NCBI GenBank assembly: GCA_030647415.1
Contig: JAUSKB010000025.1
Span: forward strand, 1 to 37,479
Source of the DNA: a bacterium
Lineage (GTDB): Bacteria > Patescibacteriota > Minisyncoccia > UBA6257 > GWB1-50-10
Direction of reading: 5' to 3'
DNA: 37,479 nt
Positions 13,750 to 20,541 of this stretch are shown piece after piece. The notes beneath the pieces are model-generated. The model saw nothing but the letters and a program-made list of their open reading frames with translations, did not search any database and was not told where the DNA came from. The position numbers and the translations under genes were made by a program. Every line of letters begins with the position of its first letter. The first letter of the stretch is position 1.

Positions 13750-15021
13750 ATGAACAAGTTCCTCCAAATTTTCAAGATTCCCGATCTCCGGAAGAAGGTC
13801 CTCATGGTCCTCTTTTGGCTTTTTATATTCCGCCTTCTCGCGGCTATCCCCATCCCCGGCATCGACCCCCTGCGGCTTCAGGAGTTCTTTTCCCAGAACC
13901 AGCTTTTCGGCTTCCTAAACCTCTTCTCCGGCGGCGGCCTCTCGAACCTCTCCCTCCTCATGCTGGGCGTGGGGCCGTACATCACCGCGACCATCATTCT
14001 CCAGCTCCTCACTATTATCTTCCCGAACCTGAAGAAGGCCTACTACGAGGAGGGGGCGCAGGGGCGGGCGAAGTTCAACCGGTACTCGCGCTACCTCACG
14101 GTGCCGCTTGCCGTTCTCCAGGGGTACGGATTTTTGAACCTGCTCCAGTCCCGCGGCGCCATCGAGCGGCTGGCCTTCCCGGACCTCTTGACGAACGTCA
14201 TTATGATTACGGCGGGGAGCGTGCTCATCATGTGGATCGGGGAGCTCATCTCCGAGTACAAGATCGGGAACGGGGTCTCGCTCCTCATCTTCGCCGGCAT
14301 TGTGAGCCAGGTACCGCAGGAGGTATTCACGAGCTTTGCGACCTACTCGCCGGCGGTGCTCCCAACCTACATCGCCTTCATCATCCTTGCCGTCGTCGTC
14401 ATTATGGGCGTCGTTTTCATCAACGAGGGGGAGCGCAAGATTCCGGTCTCCTACGCGAAGCAGGTGCGGGGAAACAAGCTTTATGGCGGCGTCTCCACCT
14501 ACCTCCCGCTTCGGGTGAACCAGGCGGGCGTCATTCCTATCATCTTTGCCATCTCCCTCCTCCTCTTCCCGCAGTTCATCGCGCAGGCCGTCGCCATCGT
14601 GTCACCGGAGCTCTCGGTACAGCTCAATGATTTTGTGAACAAGTTCCTCGGGAACACGCTTATGTACAGCGCCGCCTACTTCGTGCTCGTCGTCGTCTTC
14701 ACCTACTTCTATACTGCAATCACCTTCGACCCCGAGGAAATCTCGAAAAATCTCCAACGGAGCGGGGGATTCATCCCCGGTATCCGGCCGGGCCCGGCGA
14801 CGGCGGAGGTCATCGCAAAGACGGTGGGCCGCACGACCCTCTTTGGCGCCCTCTTTCTCGGCATTGTGGCGGTCCTGCCGAATATCACCCAGCTTGTGAC
14901 GGGCATCCAGGCGCTTGCGCTCGGTGGTACGGGGCTCCTCATCGTCGTTGCAGTCGCCCTCGAGGTCATGAAACAGGTGGAGTCCCAGCTCACGGTCAGA
15001 GAGTACGAGGGGGTGATGTGA
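13750..15021 (+). CDS. secY: Protein translocase subunit SecY
   Basis: SecY (423 aa) forms the Sec channel. About ten transmembrane segments can be counted. Signatures include RLLAAIPIPGID, LGVGPYITATIILQLLT, ISEYKIGNGVSLLIF, the cytoplasmic VSYAKQVRG and TFDPEEISKNLQRSGGFIPG, and the C-terminal MKQVESQLTVREYEG. The length matches the family. It closes the ribosomal operon; in many relatives adk and map follow at once, but here they come 2.2 kb later. Confidence 0.97.
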   Translation: MNKFLQIFKIPDLRKKVLMVLFWLFIFRLLAAIPIPGIDPLRLQEFFSQNQLFGFLNLFSGGGLSNLSLLMLGVGPYITATIILQLLTIIFPNLKKAYYEEGAQGRAKFNRYSRYLTVPLAVLQGYGFLNLLQSRGAIERLAFPDLLTNVIMITAGSVLIMWIGELISEYKIGNGVSLLIFAGIVSQVPQEVFTSFATYSPAVLPTYIAFIILAVVVIMGVVFINEGERKIPVSYAKQVRGNKLYGGVSTYLPLRVNQAGVIPIIFAISLLLFPQFIAQAVAIVSPELSVQLNDFVNKFLGNTLMYSAAYFVLVVVFTYFYTAITFDPEEISKNLQRSGGFIPGIRPGPATAEVIAKTVGRTTLFGALFLGIVAVLPNITQLVTGIQALALGGTGLLIVVAVALEVMKQVESQLTVREYEGVM

Positions 15022-15031
15022 CGGGCTTTGC

Positions 15032-15066
15032 CTAAAATCCAGTCGCCTGAGGCGGCCGGATTTTAG
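15032..15066 (+). terminator. Hairpin downstream of secY
   Basis: CTAAAATCC (15032-15040) pairs with GGATTTTAG (15058-15066), with an inner CGCC/GGCG stem. It lies 11 bases after the secY stop. No clear T-run follows, so termination is probable but not certain. The inner CGCCTGAGGCG belongs to a hairpin motif seen also at 25127 and 26086. Confidence 0.5.
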
Positions 15067-15498
15067 TTGCAAAACCTTCACCCCGCATTTTTGCGGGGTA
15101 GCGGGGTCCCGCAGTTCCGTCGCGGCACCGTCCCGCCATGGCGGGACTCGCTCCCATATTAGCGTCGCGCGGTCCGAGACCCGCCCGAACGTACCCCGCC
15201 AGAATGACTCTGCCGGGCTGGCGTTCGGTACGGGCGGGTGTGCCGCTCCGGAACCGCGAAACCCCGCTTGTGGTGGTTGGTAGGGGGAGGTCGAACCTCC
15301 TATGGGATGTCCGACATCCAAAATATTACGCATCCCGCATCGGATGTCGGACATCCAAATATTGTGTAGCCCACTCCAGCAATATTCACGGTCCCCGTTC
15401 TCAGCGATGCACGCCCCCCGGCGGGGGAGGGTGCGCGCTCCACAATACTGCCATCCTCATTGACCATACCGGCGGTAGCCCCCATCCCCAACATCAAA
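15067..15498. other. Non-coding spacer rich in short palindromes
   Basis: No credible gene is seen between secY and the kinase at 15513. The stretch holds CCCCGCA/TGCGGGG (15081-15098), GTCCCGCC/GGCGGGAC (near 15140), GAGGTCGAACCTC, and two 15-nt mini-hairpins, GGATGTCCGACATCC (near 15303) and its reverse complement near 15343. Part (15200-15290) is GC-rich and unassigned. Confidence 0.55.
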
Positions 15499-15504
15499 TA
15501 TACT
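15499..15504 (+). promoter_or_regulatory. -10 box for the kinase gene (leaderless)
   Basis: TATACT ends eight bases before ATG 15513, placing the transcription start at the start codon. No strong -35 is seen. Confidence 0.5.
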
Positions 15505-15512
15505 TATCGTGT

Positions 15513-16085
15513 ATGCGGACCATCATCTTCGAGGGAATCGCGACGAGTGGAAAAACCTCCGTTGAGCGATGTCTAATTGAATTGTTTGAGGCGAATAAGG
15601 TGAGTTACCTACTGGTGGAGGAAGACAAGACGCTCATGCCTGTTCTCTATAACCATGACGTTTTAGCGAGCCTGCGGTTGCTCACAGAATCCATTGTCAC
15701 GGCGTATGTGGAACAACGGGACGTTTACATCTTCGACCGTCTGCATCTCACCCACGCCTGCCGGACCGAGTCCGAAATCGAGAAGTTCAGGGAGGTTGAG
15801 GACATACTTCGGACGCACAACCCCGTTATCGTACTACTCACTATCGAGGAGTCGCTCATTTCCGAGCGGGTGCGCTGGGCGCTCGCGAACCGCGACGCGG
15901 ATTGGGTCCGGCACGCTCGCCGGCGCGAGAGCGACGAGGCAATTTTTGCGCATTATCGTGAGCAGCAGGCTGACTTGCAGCGGCTCATCGAAGCAAGCAC
16001 GCTCCCGCACGAAACTATTACCACCTCCGATCTTGATTTCCAGGGTGCCGCCCGGCGCATTTATGAGACATACTGTATTCTATGA
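15513..16085 (+). CDS. P-loop kinase, thymidylate/deoxynucleoside-kinase-like
   Basis: The 190-aa protein begins MRTIIFEGIATSGKTS, with a Walker A motif (GIATSGKT, residues 8-15). A DRLHLTH segment near residue 74 resembles the DR(Y/H/L) motif of dTMP and deoxynucleoside kinases, and the Arg-rich helix after RRRESDEAIF could be the lid. The fold is probable; the substrate is not clear. The start is ATG 15513, placed by the -10 box and Walker A spacing. Its stop overlaps the next gene by ATGA (16082-16085), so it forms an operon with the Nudix hydrolase, suggesting nucleotide salvage or clean-up. Confidence 0.75.
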   Translation: MRTIIFEGIATSGKTSVERCLIELFEANKVSYLLVEEDKTLMPVLYNHDVLASLRLLTESIVTAYVEQRDVYIFDRLHLTHACRTESEIEKFREVEDILRTHNPVIVLLTIEESLISERVRWALANRDADWVRHARRRESDEAIFAHYREQQADLQRLIEASTLPHETITTSDLDFQGAARRIYETYCIL

Positions 16086-16513
16086 TCCATCAGGAAAAAC
16101 CGGAAGGATTTAACCCCCGGTTCGAGGTGGTGAGCTGCTTCATGGAAGAGAACGGAAGAATTCTCCTCTTGCACCGCCAGGATCATAAGCCGGAAGGGAA
16201 TAGCTGGGGTGTTCCGGCAGGGAAGGTGGATGAGAGTGAGTCTGTTGGCGAAGCCATGCTTCGTGAGTTATTTCAGGAGACCGGCTACCAGGCTCGCGAG
16301 GATGAGCTACAATATATACAAAAAGTGTATGTGAAATATCCAACGTTTGATTTCATCTACCACATCTACCATCTCCCGCTCTCCCAAAAGACAGCAATCA
16401 CACTTGCTTCTAGTGAGCATAAAAACTATGAGTGGACGACACCGGCGGAGGCGCTCCAGAAGAACCTCATTCGTGACCTGGATGCCTGTATTAAACTTTT
16501 CTATAAGCTGTAA
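16082..16513 (+). CDS. Nudix hydrolase
   Basis: The 143-aa protein has a Nudix box at residues 47-68: G-x5-E-x7-RELFQETGY. This fits GX5EX7REUXEEXGU except that the first E of the EE pair is Q; the second metal-binding E is kept. Such enzymes hydrolyse nucleoside diphosphates linked to another group; the substrate cannot be told. The ATGA overlap with the kinase upstream indicates translational coupling. Confidence 0.85.
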   Translation: MIHQEKPEGFNPRFEVVSCFMEENGRILLLHRQDHKPEGNSWGVPAGKVDESESVGEAMLRELFQETGYQAREDELQYIQKVYVKYPTFDFIYHIYHLPLSQKTAITLASSEHKNYEWTTPAEALQKNLIRDLDACIKLFYKL

Positions 16514-16536
16514 TTGGCAAGGTGTTCATAATATCT

Positions 16537-16585
16537 ATGGAAGTCGGATTTCCATTAATCTAGTGGAGTTAAACTCCACTAGATT
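16537..16585. repeat. Two adjacent short palindromes
   Basis: ATGGAAGTCGGATTTCCAT at 16537-16555 has 6-7 bp arms. The second, at 16557-16585, has 14-bp perfect arms (AATCTAGTGGAGTT and its complement) around one base. They lie in the 155-nt gap between the Nudix and HIT genes and may terminate the upstream operon. Confidence 0.65.
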
Positions 16586-16656
16586 ATCTTCAGATTGTTT
16601 CCCCAATAAAACGGCGTCACAGATACCGTTTCACTTGCTTCGTTTCCCGCATGCGG

Positions 16657-16662
16657 TAGGAT
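16657..16662 (+). promoter_or_regulatory. -10 box for the HIT gene (leaderless)
   Basis: TAGGAT ends six bases before ATG 16669. The box matches TATAAT at four of six positions. Confidence 0.4.
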
Positions 16663-16668
16663 TACCGC

Positions 16669-17130
16669 ATGGAGGACTGCATCTTCTGTAAGATTGCGAA
16701 GGGGGAGACCCCCGCGCACCGGATCTGGGAGGACGAGCGGCACCTCGCCTTCCTGTCCATATTCCCGAACACCGAGGGGTTTTCCGTCGTGATTACGAAG
16801 GAGCACTACCCGAGCTACGCGTTCGACCTACCGAACGACGTCCTCGCGGGGCTCACGCTCGCCGCGGGGAAGGTTGCCAAGATTCTCGACTCCGCGCTTG
16901 AGGACGTCGGGAGAACAGGGATGATTTTCGAGGGATTTGGTGTTGACCATGTCCATGCGAAGCTTTTCCCGATGCACGGGACCCGCACGAAGGGCTGGGA
17001 GCCGCACCAGTCAAACGTGGACAAGTACTTCGAGCAGTATGAGGGCTACGTGTCCTCGCACGACTACCGGCGGGCGGATGACGCCGCGCTTGAGCGTTTG
17101 GCGAAACGGGTGCGGGGGGAGGAGACGTAG
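16669..17130 (+). CDS. HIT family protein
   Basis: The 153-aa protein has the histidine-triad core GVDHVHAKLFPMH near residue 95, here as H-V-H-A-K with Lys where the third His of the triad usually stands. The N-terminal CIFCKIAKGETPAHRIWEDE is typical of Hint/Fhit-like nucleotide-binding proteins and includes a CxxC pair. The family hydrolyses or transfers nucleoside phosphates. It is transcribed alone from its own -10 box, 49 nt before adk. Confidence 0.88.
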   Translation: MEDCIFCKIAKGETPAHRIWEDERHLAFLSIFPNTEGFSVVITKEHYPSYAFDLPNDVLAGLTLAAGKVAKILDSALEDVGRTGMIFEGFGVDHVHAKLFPMHGTRTKGWEPHQSNVDKYFEQYEGYVSSHDYRRADDAALERLAKRVRGEET

Positions 17131-17166
17131 GGCACGGTCCGGGGATGCAAAACGCCAGATGGGTGC

Positions 17167-17172
17167 TACACT
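17167..17172 (+). promoter_or_regulatory. -10 box for adk (leaderless)
   Basis: TACACT ends six bases before ATG 17179, matching the spacing seen at 276, 25101, 29432 and 36832. Confidence 0.5.
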
Positions 17173-17178
17173 GGATAC

Positions 17179-17886
17179 ATGAAAAATCAACGGGCAGTCG
17201 TGATCTACGGGCCGCCGGGGAGCGGCAAGGGGACGCAGGCGGAGCTTTTGGCACGGAAGTACGGGTTCATCCACTTCGACACCGGGCGGTACATCGAGGG
17301 GCTCATCCGGTCACCACAGGCGGACCGGGACCCGGTTTTGCAGCGCGAACGGGCGAACTACGAGGCCGGCCGCCTCTGTACACCCGAGTGGGTGTTCAAC
17401 GTGACCGCGGACGAGGCGGCGCGGGTCGCCGACGCAGGATTCAGCATCGTCTTCAGCGGGTCGCCGCGCACGATGCCGGAGGCGTTCGAAAGCGTGGGGA
17501 AGGTCCGGGGCAAGCGGTACCGCGGCCTCGTCGCGGTGCTCGTCGCACTCTACGGGAAGCGGAATGTTTCGGTCGTCCAGCTCAAGGTTCGGCCTGCCTC
17601 CTCCCTGAAGCGCAACAGTTCGCGCCGCGTTTGCGTCGAGTGCGACCTTCCGGTTTTGGGCGAGGTGCGGCACCCGCGGTGCGGCTTCTGCGGGAGTGCG
17701 AAGTTCCGGACGCGCAAGGACGACGACCCGAAAAAGATACTGGTGCGGCTTGAGGTGTACAAGCGACAGACCTTCCCCATACTTGCAGAGCTCCGGAAGC
17801 GCGGCGTTTCGGTGCACGCGGTGAACGGCGAGGTGATGCCGTACCTGGTCTCAAGGAAAATAAATAAGAAGCTCGGATTTTTGTGA
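17179..17886 (+). CDS. adk: Adenylate kinase, zinc-lid type
   Basis: Adk (235 aa) converts ATP and AMP to two ADP. The P-loop is GPPGSGKGT (residues 11-19). The motif usually written DGFPRT reads SGSPRT here, so the conserved Asp is replaced by Ser. The lid carries CVECDLPVLGEVRHPRCGFC, a four-Cys zinc site found in Gram-positive and many CPR enzymes. The C-terminus is longer than usual. The start is ATG 17179 from the -10 position. The stop runs straight into a family B palindrome before map. The classical secY-adk-map order is kept apart from the insertion upstream. Confidence 0.88.
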   Translation: MKNQRAVVIYGPPGSGKGTQAELLARKYGFIHFDTGRYIEGLIRSPQADRDPVLQRERANYEAGRLCTPEWVFNVTADEAARVADAGFSIVFSGSPRTMPEAFESVGKVRGKRYRGLVAVLVALYGKRNVSVVQLKVRPASSLKRNSSRRVCVECDLPVLGEVRHPRCGFCGSAKFRTRKDDDPKKILVRLEVYKRQTFPILAELRKRGVSVHAVNGEVMPYLVSRKINKKLGFL

Positions 17887-18008
17887 AAATCCTAAATCCT
17901 AATATCGAAATTCTAAACAAATCCTAAATTCCAATTTCTAAACGAATTCGTTTCGAATTTCGTGCTTGGTATTTGTTTAGAGTTTAGGATTTAGGATTTC
18001 GAATTTTC
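17885..18008 (+). repeat. Family B palindrome, adk-map spacer
   Basis: The left arm (GAAAATCCTAAATCCTAATA) starts inside the adk stop; the right arm (GTTTAGAGTTTAGGATTTAG, ending GAATTTTC) abuts the map ATG. The arms are largely complementary and the whole spacer is the element, with no Shine-Dalgarno. Confidence 0.82.
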
Positions 18009-18773
18009 ATGTCAATTCGTCTTAAATCTGCCAAAGACCTCGCTGGTCTCCGGGAATCCGGCGCGATACTCGCCGACGTGCTTTGCGAGCTCGCCTCGGC
18101 CGCCCAAACGGGCATACGTCTCGAGGAGCTTGACCGGCTGGCACGGGCGGCCTTGAAGCGCCGGAAGGCGACGCCCACTTTCCTGAACTACCGGCCGGAG
18201 GGCGCGAACCATCCGTACCCGGCCGCACTTTGCACCTCAGTGAACGACCAGGTGGTGCACGGGCTGCCGAATACTTACCAGCTCCGGAAGGGTGACCTCT
18301 TGAAAATCGACCTCGGCGTCACCTACAAGGGATATATAACGGACAGCGCGACGACGGTCGGCGTGGGGAAGGTGTCGCCGAAGGCGCGGCGGCTCATGCA
18401 GGCGACCCGCGAGGCGCTTGAGGCCGGCATCGCGGCATGTGTGCCGGGCGGCCACCTGGGGGATATCGGCCATGCCGTCGAGCGGACTGCGAGACGGGCA
18501 GGGTGCCGCGTCATCCGGGGGCTTACCGGGCATGGTGTGGGGTTCAAGCTCCACGAGGACCCGCCGGTGCCGAACTCCGGAAAGAAGGGGATAGGGATGA
18601 GTCTGCCTGTGGGCCTTGTCATCGCCATCGAGCCGATGCTCGCGACCGGTTCTGGGGATACCATCCAGCGAGAAGACGAGAGCTACGCGACGGCGGACGG
18701 GTCGCTCTCCGCACATTTCGAACATACAATTGCAATCACCGAAGACGGGTGCGAGATTTTGACTGCGCGGTAG
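18009..18773 (+). CDS. map: Methionine aminopeptidase type I
   Basis: MetAP (254 aa) removes the initiator Met from nascent proteins. The metal ligands are visible: Asp in KIDLGVTYKGY and ITDSATT, His in LTGHGVGFKLHEDP, Glu in AIEPMLATGSG, and Glu in AHFEHTIAITEDG. The length and order fit the family. ATG 18009 directly follows the family B right arm. It is the usual partner of secY and adk. Confidence 0.96.
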   Translation: MSIRLKSAKDLAGLRESGAILADVLCELASAAQTGIRLEELDRLARAALKRRKATPTFLNYRPEGANHPYPAALCTSVNDQVVHGLPNTYQLRKGDLLKIDLGVTYKGYITDSATTVGVGKVSPKARRLMQATREALEAGIAACVPGGHLGDIGHAVERTARRAGCRVIRGLTGHGVGFKLHEDPPVPNSGKKGIGMSLPVGLVIAIEPMLATGSGDTIQREDESYATADGSLSAHFEHTIAITEDGCEILTAR

Positions 18774-18791
18774 TTCGGTACAGAGATCTGC

Positions 18792-18843
18792 TATTCTGTT
18801 TTTAGAGAATGTACGAGTAAAACTTCATTAACAATCTAAAGGG
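18792..18843 (+). promoter_or_regulatory. -10 box and Shine-Dalgarno for the gene at 18850
   Basis: TATTCT at 18792-18797 would start transcription near 18805, giving a leader of about 45 nt. AAAGGGG at 18837-18843 lies six bases before ATG 18850 and is one of the very few Shine-Dalgarno-like sites in this window. Confidence 0.4.
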
Positions 18844-18849
18844 GTTACT

Positions 18850-19368
18850 ATGTTAGAAAAAAAAACTCCGCAAACGCTTCCTCAATCTGTCCCCAAAATC
18901 TCAATGCGAGAATTCAAAAAGCTGGCGAGGTGCATCAGACCAGTGATTGAGTTTTCTCCGAGAAGTGGACCATATGGGTATGATGGGTTTGATAGTCGTT
19001 GTCGTCCCCATATCGACCCCACCTATAAGGGGAGGCTATACTGGGCGTCTGTGAATGCCAAGAATTACAGTACGCCGTTGCACCTCATGAATATCTGTTG
19101 GGATCCTAGAGCCACATCACCAGCAAGGGGGCTCAAGCGCCTTGGTGCTGTGACAGTCCTCATTAACAACAGTGTTGCTGGAAACTGGTTCACCCCAAAC
19201 CTCCTTGAAATTCTTGCCCAAATTCCGCGGGAGGTGCGGGGTCGGCGGGTCGTAGGTTTTAAGATCCCTCGTCACTGCTCCCGTGACTGTAGCTTAGAGG
19301 ATACTTACGAATCTGGTAACCCTAGTGGATACCATAGGGCTGGAATTATTCTTTACACTCGGGGGTAA
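18850..19368 (+). CDS. Unknown 172-aa protein
   Basis: No family is recognised. The protein starts MLEKKTPQTLPQSVPKIS, has a basic N-terminal third, and contains several Cys and His (RCRPHIDP, NICWDPRA, PRHCSRDCS), which could bind metal. There is no signal peptide or membrane segment. It has a leader with a Shine-Dalgarno-like AAAGGGG, unlike most genes here. Base composition is less GC-rich than the ribosomal genes. It is followed after 17 nt by another unknown gene on the same strand, so the two may be co-transcribed up to the terminator at 19982. Confidence 0.6.
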   Translation: MLEKKTPQTLPQSVPKISMREFKKLARCIRPVIEFSPRSGPYGYDGFDSRCRPHIDPTYKGRLYWASVNAKNYSTPLHLMNICWDPRATSPARGLKRLGAVTVLINNSVAGNWFTPNLLEILAQIPREVRGRRVVGFKIPRHCSRDCSLEDTYESGNPSGYHRAGIILYTRG

Positions 19369-19385
19369 CTACTTCCGTATCCGCC

Positions 19386-19958
19386 GTGGCTAATGTCGCG
19401 GCGGCTTCTTTTACTTGCGGAAGTTTTCCGGGAGCTGTAGAGTGGGAGGCAGAAACAGACACATTCACAGTAGAGGTATATATGTCCAGAACAAGGCATA
19501 TCGGCGTGGTGTCGATTGAGCGGTACGATTTCATGGCCTGCTGTATGGCGGAGGGGCTGGAGGTTCTTGAAAAGAGACGGCGGGTGTCTTCGGAGTTATT
19601 TCCTTCGGCAGTGCTCAAGTGTGCAAGGCGATTTCTGGCCTCCGCGGCGAGTTTCTGCGGTACGAATCCGGAGCCGACTCAAGCCGTCGCCGGGACGAAT
19701 TTCATGTATGCGGATGCCGCACTCGAACTTGTGTTTAGGGAAAAATACGAAACAGCGGTGGTTAGGGCCATCCTTGAAACGTATCTTCTTTTCCTTAATC
19801 TCCTCGATGCAAAAATAAAACAGAGGTCGCCTTCCGCTGGAGTACCGAGGATAATTTTTTCCCCAAACTCCATATCACTCTTTTTCCGGGCGCTCGAGCG
19901 GCACGAGGAGATAAAGAGATCCCTCTGGTATCAGAGAATTCGCGTCCCGTTGGGATGA
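19386..19958 (+). CDS. Unknown 190-aa protein
   Basis: No family is recognised. From GTG 19386 the product is 190 aa; an ATG at 19482 preceded by AGAGG is an alternative start giving 158 aa. The first part has a beta-like segment (AVEWEAETDTFTVEVYMS), the rest looks helical (ALELVFREKYETAVVRAILE). There is no signal sequence. It ends just before a good intrinsic terminator. Together with the gene at 18850 it forms an orphan pair between map and the topA block. Confidence 0.5.
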   Translation: MANVAAASFTCGSFPGAVEWEAETDTFTVEVYMSRTRHIGVVSIERYDFMACCMAEGLEVLEKRRRVSSELFPSAVLKCARRFLASAASFCGTNPEPTQAVAGTNFMYADAALELVFREKYETAVVRAILETYLLFLNLLDAKIKQRSPSAGVPRIIFSPNSISLFFRALERHEEIKRSLWYQRIRVPLG

Positions 19959-19981
19959 TGGGTTTCGTCGAAAAACCATGT

Positions 19982-20012
19982 ACCCCGCCCTCACCGGCGG
20001 GGTTGTTATTTT
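19982..20012 (+). terminator. Rho-independent terminator
   Basis: ACCCCGCC/GGCGGGGT stem with a 6-nt loop (19982-20003), followed by TGTTATTTTT. It ends the unknown gene pair on the + strand. Confidence 0.8.
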
Positions 20013-20035
20013 TGTGGCGGTTGCACTGGATAGCG

Positions 20036-20067
20036 ACATCCTTACATACTCCAGTATGTAAGGATGT
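20036..20067. repeat. Palindrome between converging genes
   Basis: Perfect 15-bp arms (ACATCCTTACATACT and complement) around CC. It lies between the + terminator and the 3' end of the - strand gene at 20083, so it may be that gene's terminator. Confidence 0.65.
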
Positions 20068-20082
20068 TGTTAGTTACAGTTG

Positions 20083-20484
20083 CTATTTCAGGTTTCGAAG
20101 TTTCGCATACAAATCTCCGTAGGAGTCGTATTCGATGATCGTATCCGCGATGTGGCGGAGGAAGGTTGTCGTAATATCACGCCGCACAGCGACGATGAAC
20201 CGCTTCCCCTTCGCGAGTGCGTACCCCGCCTCGAGGAGCATTCCCTCGCTCCGTTCTGTGGACTTCACGAATGCCAGATAGGTGTCCGCGGAGTCGAGCT
20301 CTCGGAGCGCCCATTCGAGTATCTGGCGTGGTGTGAACCGCTCCTTCGTGAACTTCTCCTCCTCCCAGACCGAGCAGACTGTCTCGTGTCCGGCCGCGTG
20401 GAGCGCCTCCTCGATGCCCCGAATAACACCCTTAAGCTCGCTCATATCCTCCCCTGTAAATCGGAATGAGATGAAAATTTTCAT
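20083..20484 (-). CDS. Nucleoside 2-deoxyribosyltransferase-fold protein
   Basis: The 133-aa protein begins MKIFISFRFTGED and holds SEGMLLEAGYALAKGKRFIV near residue 80. The pattern of a Glu before G-Y-A-x-A-x-G-K matches nucleoside 2-deoxyribosyltransferases and related TIR-like folds, where this Glu is catalytic. Activity could be N-glycosidic cleavage of nucleosides or of NAD-like substrates; I cannot say which. It is a single gene with GATATT five bases before the ATG, another near-leaderless start. Two mini-hairpins lie just upstream (20496-20536). Confidence 0.55.
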   Translation of the reverse strand: MKIFISFRFTGEDMSELKGVIRGIEEALHAAGHETVCSVWEEEKFTKERFTPRQILEWALRELDSADTYLAFVKSTERSEGMLLEAGYALAKGKRFIVAVRRDITTTFLRHIADTIIEYDSYGDLYAKLRNLK

Positions 20485-20489
20485 GGCTC

Positions 20490-20495
20490 AATATC
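20490..20495 (-). promoter_or_regulatory. -10 box for the gene ending at 20083
   Basis: On the - strand GATATT is followed by five bases and then ATG at 20484. No clear -35 is seen; two mini-hairpins occupy that region. Confidence 0.35.
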
Positions 20496-20536
20496 GGGAA
20501 GTCCGACTTCCCGAGGTGAAGGAAGTCGGACTTCCT
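20496..20536. repeat. Facing pair of 15-nt mini-hairpins
   Basis: GGAAGTCCGACTTCC and its reverse complement GGAAGTCGGACTTCC lie nine bases apart. Each is a 6-bp stem with a 3-nt loop; the loops CCG and CGG are complementary, so the pair can form two hairpins, a loop-loop contact, or one long stem. The same design occurs at 15303-15357. Confidence 0.75.
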
Positions 20537-20541
20537 AAAAT

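Noticed and set aside
5021-18773. Alternative genetic code (UGA as Gly, as in Gracilibacteria/SR1)
   Set aside because: UGA ends rplW, rplR, adk, secY and others exactly at family length, and no in-frame UGA is needed in conserved genes.
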